A stretch of 64,000 nucleotides of DNA from Brachypodius melanocephalos (lineage: Eukaryota; Chordata; Aves; Passeriformes; Pycnonotidae): assembly GCA_013398615.1 (NCBI GenBank), contig VZSR01000514.1:10459256-10523255 (forward strand). Reading direction: 5' to 3'. Below, in pieces: positions 55,001 through 64,000 of this stretch. Positions within the stretch are counted from its first letter, which is position 1; every line of letters starts with the position of its first letter. The position numbers and the translations under genes are program-made. The notes beneath the pieces are model-generated. The model had not been told where the DNA came from. It saw nothing but the letters and a program-made list of their open reading frames with translations, and made no database searches.

Positions 55001-55861
55001 GCAACACCAGAGCCTTTGGCAGCTGTTTGTCCAAAGGGTTTGCCTTTCCTTGATCCCTGCAGAGACACAATTACACAATTCCTGAGCTGAGGTGGCAGCT
55101 CAGGGGTTTTCCACAGGCGATGTGTGTTCATCTGCACAGCACCAGCACCCGTGACTTGGGAGATGCTCCTTGCTTGTTTTTATCCCTGGAGGCCTTTTCT
55201 CAGCACCTGCACAAGGCTGCAGTGAAACATTTCCCAGGGAAGCAGCCTTTCTCAACACTTGTCCCTTGCAGAATGAGCTGTATCGGCTTGTCCAGCCTTT
55301 GACAGCATTGATGGATTCCATACCAATGGGAAAACCTCTTATTTCTGTGAAAATGCAGATGAGAGTGCTGAAGTGTGCTGTAGGAAGGGCACAGCTGGGT
55401 CAGCTGCGCAATTTGGGTTTCAGTGGAGATTGCTTATTTTTTTTTAAAGCACAGGTTCCTCTTCTCTGCTTTTCTTTCTTCTGTAGCTAAATATCCTCCA
55501 GGCTCTTTGGTGCAAGGGGTCCTCTCAGAGAGACTGCTGTGATTGATGAAACCAAGGCACAGCGTTGTTTTCAAAGGCAGAGAGAAGCAAGTAAGAGACA
55601 GGCCAAATCAGCTGCTGCTGTGACTCCCTTGAAGCAAATGGTTCAATATCTGAAATTTAATCTGGCTTGGGCCCTTGCTTGTGCTGTAAACATGCTCAGG
55701 AGCAGCACTGCCGGAGCAGTGCCTTGTGCTGGCACCCTGCAAGCACAAAACACCTGAGCATTCCTGTTTTAATGCTGTTCTGTGTGCCCATGGATGCTGG
55801 AGGGTCCCTGCAGGCATAGCCAGTGACAATTTTTTTTTTTTCTACAAGTGGGTTCAAACCC

Positions 55862-56022
55862 AGAGTGACTACCATCCATTTTTGGAAGTGTCCAGAGCCA
55901 GCTTGGACAGGGCTTGGAGCCACCTGGGATAGTGGAAGGTGACCCTGCCCATGGCAGAAGGTGGAACTGGATGGGCTTTAAGGTCCTTCCCAACCCAAAC
56001 CATTCTGTGATTCCAACAGCTG
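55862..56022 (+). mobile_element. CR1 LINE 3'-end fragment
   Basis: Sense CR1 tail: GGACAGGGCTTGGAGCCACC, ATAGTGGAAGGTGACCCTGC, CCATGGCAGAAGGTGGAAC and CAACCCAAACCATTCTGTG. Confidence 0.9.
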
Positions 56023-56805
56023 CAGAGAGGGTGCAGAGAGGTTTTGTTGGGGTGCAGGGGAGAGGGGCTGCCAGCCTGCCCCGGACAAGGAACAGCCCCA
56101 AGACACAGGAACTGCTGCTGGCTGGGTTCCATCCCCTTTGGGAGGCGTGATAAGACTCACCCAGAGTTAAAAATAAAGCACCCAGCAGTGCCAGCTTTGG
56201 GCCTGCTGCAGGCTGGGATGCGTCTGTATGTGAGTGCTCGTGTGCTGCAGCAGGAGCACGAGTGCAGTGTGAGAGAAGGGCTTTGGGTGCAGGGCAGCTC
56301 CCCGGGCTGCCAGCACTGCCCCTGCTCCTGGCTGGGTGCAGACAGCCTGCAGCTGGCCCTGGACGTGACTGACATTCACACTTTGCCCCAAAACCTTCAC
56401 AATTGTCACTTGTCTGTGGTTTTCAGTCGCTGTCAGCAGCGGGTATGGTTACACCTCAGCCCTGCTGAGATGAGCTCATTCAGCACATGGAGTGTTGTGT
56501 GGGGTCTGCATCCTACAGGGCCTTTGAACTGCAGCCATCCCTAAAAACCAGGGATGTGTGTCTGTGAGGAGCAAAGGAAGAGCCTGGCTGCTCTTTGTGT
56601 GGGTCTGCAGCTCATCTCAAAAGCTTTTCCTTACTTGACTGCTTTGTGTGCACAGCAACACATCACTTGCTTAAATGGTCAAAGCACAGCACAGGCAATG
56701 GGTGTTGCAATTAGGGAAATTAGTGCAAGGAGTCTGATGAGGAGAGTTTGGGGGGAGGACTAAGCTCAGGAGAAAAGGAAGCTCAGGGAGCACCTTCTTA
56801 CTCTA

Positions 56806-57057
56806 TAACTGCTTGAAAGGTGACACTCACCTGGCTGTGAGTGTCAGTCTCTTCTCCCAGGTAACAACAGGACAGGAGGAAATGGCCTCAAGCTGTGCCA
56901 GGGGAGACTTAGATTGGATATTAGGGAAAATTTCTTCACTAAAAGGTTTGTCCAGCCCTAGCACAGCTGCCCAGGGCTGTGCTGGGGTTCCCATCCCTGG
57001 AGGGATTTAAAAACTGTGTGGATGTGGGACTTGGGGACATGGGGCAGTGGCACTAAC
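56806..57057 (+). mobile_element. CR1 LINE fragment
   Basis: Sense CR1: CTTCTCCCAGGTAACAACAG, GAGGAAATGGCCTCAAGC, GATTGGATATTAGGGAAAA, CATCCCTGGAGGGATTTAAA and GGACTTGGGGACATGGGGC. It is colinear with the CR1 3' region. Confidence 0.9.
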
Positions 57058-60000
57058 AAGAATTTGAGGAGGCAGGGTGGGGTGATGGAGCTGTCAGAGC
57101 CAGCTGCAGCCACAGGCTGCTATTCCATCCTAGTGCTGACTGGAGGGGACACATTTCTCACTGTGTGAATTTCCAGAGGGCTCTGTGGGGCAGGACACAG
57201 CCAGCAGACCCGTGGAATAACAAGAACTGTCCAGCTCAGCTGTTGGCTGCACAGCGCTGAGTTCAGGCCTAAAAATAGGAGGATATATGACCCTGAAGTA
57301 AAGGATTTTCACTTGAAAACCAGCCTGGCACCTTCCCAGGGTGACATCATCCAGAGGGGAAGTTGAAAAAGGTTCCAAACTGGTTTCTTTCCGTGGAGAA
57401 GTGCTAAATGTGTGTGTCAGCAGATAATCAAGCAGCACATTTGCTGTGGCCATGAATCAGGGGAGAGAGGGAATGGGGAAGGAAGGACCTGAAGGAGGAG
57501 GGGCAGCATTGGAGCTGCATGTTGGGAGTGTTGTCTGTGTATAACTTGAGGATGGATGATGAGGTCCCATTCAGGCTGAGTCTGTCTTGTAAAGATGACA
57601 TTTTTCTTTCCTGTGAAGTGTGCTAAAAGTCACTGTGCTGCACTCAAGGTTCTGACTGTGAACCCACCCAGTGGTATCTGGTGATATTTGCCACAGCAGT
57701 GGTTTGAGTCTGCATGATCTGGACTTGCAAGAGCATGGATACAGCTCGAGGTGGCCATGGAAGCACCTGAGATGGCCAGGGACTGACTGACTCCCTTGGT
57801 TTTGGCTCTCTGACATTTGAAGCAGCTTTTCCCAGGCTAACCTTCAGGGATTTGATCCAAATCTGTGCTCATGTGGCATGGATGACCTTGGTGTTGTTGT
57901 TCTGTGCTTGAACACAGTTCCTCATGCTTCTGTGCTAAGCTGCTTTTTCTTCTTTAAAAGTGACAGTGTGTATAAAATGTGGTGGCAGCATTCCCCTGAA
58001 ACTTGACATCTTTTCCCTCTGGATGCTGCCAGGCAGCTCCTGTGCTCATCCTCTAACGAGGACACCTTTCCCTCAGTGTTGATGAGCACATGCTGAAATT
58101 TGTAGCCTTTTTCGCATCATGAAAGATGAGTGTGATACGAGGAGTCTCCTTTATCTGTTTTCCTTCTGCCTTTTAAATTCTCATTATGTATTTATAATGC
58201 TGTTACAGCAAGGATGCCTGGAGCACCACCGTGGGCACTGTTTGGTCTCTGGGTCCCCAGTGAAGCTGAAAAAGCTGCTGCTGCTGTGTAAACACTGTCA
58301 AGAGCTGATTTCATGTGTGCTGCTGGGCATTTTCACCCAGCTCTGGTAATGAAGAAAAGGAAAGAGTTTTACCATGTCAACGTAGACATCTGATAGGAAA
58401 CCAATTTATTGGTTAGAGACTGAGAATATGCTTCAGGCATAGCAGCCCTTCCTTCTTGGGGTTTTAGTACATTTAGATCATCACAGCAGTTAAACCTCTC
58501 CAGCAGACAAACTGCTTTGTAGGCAGCAACGGGCACAGATGAGCTGCTTCTCACTTTGTCAGCCTTTGGGTAGGATTTGTCTGGGTAAGCACGAGGATAT
58601 TTCTGGTTGTCTGGTGGGAAATGACGTGGCTGCTGTTGCAAAGGTGCTACGTTGGCATTGGCTGAGCCTGTGGCAGTCAGTTGATAGCCCAGGCAGGGTC
58701 AGGAATTTACTTCCCATGCCAGCATCAAGTCCATGGCCCAGACAGGAGCTTGAACAGTTTTTCCATGGTTTACCTGTGGTTTTTTCTGCATGAAAGCTTG
58801 AAGCCTCCCTGACCCAGAGACAAATCTCCACTTGCAGCCAGCCTGTGAAACCTCTTAGCTTTTGATCCCTGGCACTCTTTCTGAGGTACAGCCCAACTGG
58901 AGCAGCTGGGTGAGTGGCAGGGGCCTGAACCTGAGCAGCTGGGATAAATCTGGTACTCCAGGAGTGAATGCCAGTCCTGCTGCAGCTCCAGCACAGACCC
59001 TTCATTTCATGGAGCATTAGTGGAGCTGACAGACGTGAGAGTGAGCACACACTGGATGAGCCAGCTCCCATTCTTGCAGACGGAGCACTTTTATTTTTCC
59101 TTGCTGGTTGAGATGTTCTAGCAAACACTTGGCTTCCTTGTCATCCTTAAACTATGTGGAGAGGTGGGGAGTTGCCTTTTACCCAAGCAAATGGACTTCT
59201 GATTTGAAAAGTTCCTTCCTGCAGTTTTTTGGCATGACTGATCACTCTGTTCTCAACAGCCCCTGAGCTTTGTGACACAGTAGTTTTGTACAAAGCTATA
59301 TTTTTATGTGCATAAGCTTTTAGAGCTCTTTGAAAACACATCCCTGGATGTCTGTCCTGTGGTTTTAAGGGAGAGTTGGAGATGGGGGTTACTTAGGAGG
59401 GTTCTGGGATTGTGAGACAGTGGCCAGAGGCGCTGGCAGACGCACGGTGCTGGCCAGTGCTGCTGCACGTAGACGAGTTGTCAAATAACATTCAGATAAA
59501 AGTACTACATATTAAAAGACCATTACAGCATGAATTGAGCCATGTTGTGCATTTACTCTGAGGAGCAGTGCTTGATGAAACACTTGCATCCCCCTCCCTA
59601 TGCTGAATCCTCATCTCCCCATTGCACACTTGTGGGGGGACTCACAGAGCAACATTTTCCCCTCTCCAGTCATCTATGTTTTTCTGCCATGTCTTTAAAT
59701 ACAAACATTAATGCATTTATTTCTGGAGCAGAGCTTTGAAATCCTTCCCTGTGCACACAGGGCCAAGAGGCGCAGCTCAAAGCTGGCACTGGCCGCAGGG
59801 TTGGGTGCTCACGTGCTCCGTTTGAAAGGAATCAAGCATTTTGTGCAAACATATGTTGGAAATGCCACTCGTGACCGCCTCAGGGGCATCGTGTGGGCTC
59901 AGCCCTGCTGCAGATGGACTCCCAGCTGGCCCTGGGCAGGCACTCAGAAAATCCCAGTGCCCTGAGGAAAGCCTGGGAATCACAGAGAGGAACAGTGTGG

Positions 60001-60249
60001 CACCGCAGAGGGAGAATCTGCTCCTCTGCGGGGCAGCACTGACCTTTGTCATCACAAAAGCAACTCTGTCTCTCTCCATCAGTGCATCAGTCAGAGGTGC
60101 TGATCTCCTCTGGGGGCTCAGTCTCTGCTGAGGTGGCTCTTCCCGGTGTCCTGGCTCCTGGGAGAGGAGTGAGAGTACAGGTTTTGGCTGAGGATGTGGC
60201 GGCCGGCTCCTGTTCATACAAAGTGGGTACAAAGACCTCAATGGAAAGG

Positions 60250-60780
60250 GAAAATAAAAAAAACAAAAAACCTGTCTGCATTTCAGTCAGCCTAATTAAA
60301 GTGGATTTTTGCAGGGGCTGGCAGGCCCAAAGTGATTTGTGCAATTAAAGCCTTTTGTGTTTGTCTGGTGGGGTTTTTTCTTACCTCACTCGTTTATGGG
60401 ACCATATCCTATATGTAATCTGTGGTTTTAAGGGTCAAAATAAGGAGCTGGATCCTCAACTGCTCTAAGGAGTGGAGTAAAAGGGAAGAGCTCTGCTGAT
60501 TTACACCTGTGGTGCTCTGGATGCCTGGAAATAGCTTAGCAAGTGTAAAAGGGAAAAAAAAAGGTTTCTCCTTCCATCTGGAACACATTGCATCCGTCAG
60601 GGGAAGGAGAGGCATTTGTGAGAGTGAACGCTTCATTTATCAGTGTATGAGCTATTGAAAAGCCTGCATGTAGCTGGGATAATTATAACCCAGATTAGTC
60701 TTCTTGGAATGGAAAAGCAACGACAATCCTAATTTTACCAAATCCTCTGAAATTTATTGCCAGTTTGTTTAACACCCCGG
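60250..60780. promoter_or_regulatory. two AT-rich motif-dense blocks in LHPP intron 6
   Basis: 60,285-60,365 has CAGCCTAATTAAAGTGG and GTGCAATTAAAGCC; 60,640-60,775 has GGGATAATTATAACCCAG, CAGATTAGTC and ACAATCCTAATTTTACC. Homeodomain-type and OTX/PITX-type (GATTA) cores recur. This is the weakest of the regulatory calls. Confidence 0.2.
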
Positions 60781-63700
60781 ACCCTTTCCTAGGGCAGGGG
60801 ATCCGATGGATTTATGGAGGTGCAGTTTGGTGATCTGAATACTTGGGAACCCATCTGTGTGGCCCCCGGGCTGCTCTGGTTGTTTTCACTGTCACCACTT
60901 GTAGGCCATGGGAGCTGGGGATGCAGATGGGAACACAGGGGAGGTGGCACAGGCCAAACATCACCTGGAGTCACTCAGGCCTTGAAAGGCCTTGTAAAGA
61001 GAGGGAGAGCCATTTTTACTTACAAAGCTAGAAGTGCTGTAGAACTCACACTTTGTGAGACTATAATATAGATAAGAGTTAATAAACATCTGAGTCCAAA
61101 CAAGAAATGCAGTCTCAAGAATTTAATCCCGACTCTGGCAAAAAGAAGATGAAAAGCAACACAGCATCTTCACAGTCCTGTGCTCCCAGTTCCTGTGCTG
61201 CCATCCCTTGGTGCCGTATTTCTGCAGGCATCCAAGTCCTGAAAAGTTTGGGTGAGCTGTTGGATGGTGTGGGACTGCTGGTTTCTGAGGGGACATCAAG
61301 GCTTTTTCACCTGGGAGTTACAAAACAGTTGGCCTGACTGTGACAAAGGAATCTTTGCATGTGCTTGGGAAAATGGTGGGGCAGCAGCAAAAAATGAATC
61401 TCCCTTTGTCCAGAGCAGAGCAAGTCCCCTCAGTGCCAGCTCTGCTCCACATTTAACCCTCCTGTGGGCGGATTGCTGATCCTGGGAGCCAGAAGCAACT
61501 CCAAGGGTTAGGAAATCAAAGCGACTTCCTGAGGTCTTTTTATCTCACCAGCTTCCTGCTGCAGCCTTGGCAAAAACGGTGCCAGGGAGGGATGTGGCAG
61601 TGGCTGTGGCTCCTGCTGCCAGCTGTGGACCAGGGAGTGTTGCCATCTGCACATGGCAGCCTCACCAGGCTAGAGAGATGAGCAGCTCTGGTCCCTCCAT
61701 GAAGGAGTGAAAGCCTTTCCATCACTCCTGAGGAGCTGGAAAACCTCTTGCACCTCCCAAATGTATCACTTTCTTCCTGTTCTTTTTTTTTTAATTTTTA
61801 AAGCATCACACCTCACAGTCAGAAGAGGCAAGGCTGTTCTTGAAATCCTGACCTGAGATTGTTTTCAGCTGCAAAATGCTGTGGCAATATCCATGCTGTG
61901 TCTTGGGAGAGGATTTTCATGCTGTGTAAGCCTGGGGTGTCTTAGAAGTTGCTCTTGGATGATTTTGGGAGGGTTTTGGGATGTTTGAGAAGGGTGGGAT
62001 GGAGTAACTTCCTTACCTTCCATCAGTGCCTGGGACCCTCTGTTCCAGCTGCAGTGAACATCACTGAGCTCCAAAGTGCTGCTTCTGACACCCTCCTCCC
62101 ACACACTTGTGTGGCCATTCCCAGGAGCTTTGTCCCTGCCAAAGCACAGCCTGTCACCAGGAGGAAAGGACAGTTAAAAGGAAGCAGTGGAGTTTGCCAT
62201 ATGAACATTTAAACCTTACCCAGGCTGAATAATAATAATGCAGAGCTGTCGTTCCATACAGGCAGATGCTTCCTGGATTGCAGGGAGCCACTGGATCTGA
62301 TGGGAATGGATAAACAGCTTTGCAGCTCCCGGTTTCTGCAGCTCAGGTCCCTGATGTTGTCCCAGTGATTGTCCCTGCCTGGCTGCAGGTCGCTCAGGGA
62401 AAGGATTTTGGGAGCAGCCCAAATCCTGGTTGTTGAGTGGTCTTGATGGAATTCTCTGTGCCAGCCCCAGTGTGGGCTGTTCCTGCTGGGTTGAGGGTCT
62501 GCAGGGGCACATCACCAGTGCCAGCAGCTCCAGCTGACACTGGCTGCCTGCTCTTGGACTTCCTATACCCTTCTCCTGGGAGCAGAAATCATCTCTGTAT
62601 GGCTCTGGGCAAACCAGGAAAATCAAAAACCTCCCTCAGTCCCCTCTGTGCTGCTGGCTTTGTGCCCTTCTGCCTTCCTTCCCAGACCACCTCCTGCACA
62701 GGATGACATTGCTGAGGAGGGGATCCCCTTGCTGATGGCTGAGCTGGTCCCACTCAGTCCCTTTGGGAGGGTGTGGGGACACTTCCACAGGCATCACTTC
62801 CCAGGAAAAGCCAGGGTCTTCTCAGAAAACAGGACAGGCTGTGCTCACCCTCCTGACTTCACCTGGGCAGTGTGGCTGTACTGCAAGCTCTTGGGAAAGG
62901 TGCAGGGAGACTTTTGGGGGAAGAGCAAACCAAGGCATTGCTGGGCTCTGTAGGTGGAGAGGAATTCAGGGCTGGAAGCAGAGCTCTGGCCTTCCTCTGA
63001 GCCAAACCCCCACACACACAGAGCCAGGTAGGTTTTATCCAAGAGAGCAGCACTCAAGGAAAAACAGACAGAAAAAGCTGCAGTGCTTGTTCCAGCTCAC
63101 GTGTTTTGCAAAGAGAGAATTCCACAGTCCTGGGGAGGGGCTGGAGACAAACCCCATCCCTCAGCTCCTGGCACAGCATCGTGGCCATGCTGTCCTGACA
63201 GAATTACAAACTCACCCGTCCCAGGTGGCCATCCTTGGGAAAGAGGCTGATTGCCAAGTAAATCCAGGAGCTGCTGCCTTTATAGGGAGCTCCTAGAGGA
63301 TTGACAAGGCCGTAAAACAACAGTTTTCTATAGCAATTGCTCTGTGGGGAATTTGGTCAGATCGCTGCGTTGCAAATGTACAGAACAGCCTGCCTGTAGA
63401 AATCCTTGAGAGTGTGATAGGATTTAATCAATCCCATTTGTTTGGATGGAGAGGCAGCCCAGATCTCCGTGGCAGATGCCCAGGAAATGCTGGAGGCAGC
63501 AAAACCTGTTAAACAGGGCTATGTGTGGCCCTGTGAACAGAATACACCGAATTTGCCTTTTTTTTTTTGATTCCATCAACCCCTCCCCTTATTACACCTC
63601 CAGTCTTCGCTCATCCTGTCATTTTCCTCATTTCTTTCCCTTCTTTTTCTCTTTGCCTCAGACTCCTGTTTTTATTTATTTGTTTCTTTATTTATAAAGT

Positions 63701-64000
63701 GTGCCTTGATTCCCTCATGCTTCACTCTGTGCTGGGAGGCCACAAGAGGCAATTGGATGGGATGTTCTGCAGCCCTGCTCTCTGTAGGACACAGGATGAA
63801 CATGCTGAGGGTCCTGCTGAGTTCCCAGGGATGCTGTGCTCTGTGACCTCCCTTCAGGAGAACGTGACATGCTGCAGAATCAGCCCCCCCCACCAGCAAT
63901 GGGCTGGGTCCTCTCCGTGGAGTTGCACCAGTTCCACACAAATCCCAAATATCCTGACTATCTGTGTTGTTTTAAAGGGCTTTTATTTCTAGATAAGTGG

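Larger units (their letters stand above)
50328..64000 (+). other. LHPP: LHPP intron 6, 5' part (terminal exon not found)
   Basis: I looked for the expected C-terminal coding block that completes Arg238 and continues about 31 residues to a stop. I found none before 64,000. The stretch holds several CR1 fragments and no other gene. The exon is probably further downstream, but a by-eye search can miss a 100-nt exon. Confidence 0.6.

Noticed and set aside
56044..56544. 166-codon plus-strand ORF
   Set aside because: It begins in or near CR1 tail sequence and has no similarity or splice support.
58076..58110. possible LHPP last exon after a CCCTCAG acceptor-like site
   Set aside because: The frame continuing from LHPP exon 6 does not give the expected C-terminal residues.
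63003..63022. short CA run
   Set aside because: Only about six dinucleotides; not worth listing as a microsatellite.
1..64000. CRISPR arrays, bacterial operons, tRNA or rRNA genes
   Set aside because: No direct-repeat arrays, no Shine-Dalgarno-led gene strings and no cloverleaf-like A/B box sequence seen; all evidence points to vertebrate nuclear DNA.

Overview
The window is nuclear vertebrate DNA, most probably avian. It holds intron-containing genes with GT-AG junctions, CpG-rich promoters, low repeat density, and about a dozen short 3'-end fragments of CR1 LINEs. CR1 is the dominant retrotransposon of birds. Species cannot be fixed from the sequence alone. The gene order OAT - NKX1-2 - LHPP matches human 10q26.

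Layout. (1) 1-4,870 is the 3' flank of OAT. No gene is recognised there, but a stretch at 3,396-3,891 resembles a retroviral LTR. (2) 5,575-13,339, minus strand: the complete OAT coding region in nine coding exons totalling 1,320 nt (439 codons plus stop), with a probable noncoding first exon and CCAAT-rich CpG promoter at about 16.5-16.75 kb. (3) 16.8-26.8 kb is intergenic, with CR1 fragments and one unexpected item: a broken minus-strand coding remnant at 22,651-23,333 whose C-terminus looks like a membrane anchor. (4) 26,879-28,629, minus strand: the complete two-exon homeobox gene NKX1-2 (271 aa, the chicken SAX1 orthologue). (5) 28.6-31.1 kb is a head-to-head spacer with CpG islands and a candidate conserved enhancer. 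(6) 31,105-50,327, plus strand: coding exons 1-6 of LHPP (237 complete codons plus a split one). I could not find the last exon, which probably lies beyond 64,000. From 50,328 to the end the sequence reads as LHPP intron 6.

The three genes do not form a pathway. OAT is a mitochondrial PLP enzyme, LHPP a cytosolic HAD-type phosphatase, and NKX1-2 a developmental transcription factor. The AT-rich, homeodomain-motif-dense blocks in LHPP intron 1 and in the NKX1-2/LHPP spacer are plausible long-range regulatory elements for NKX1-2, but this is inference. Coordinates were derived by hand from splice signals and reading-frame continuity. Family assignments come from recognising the proteins, not from a database search.
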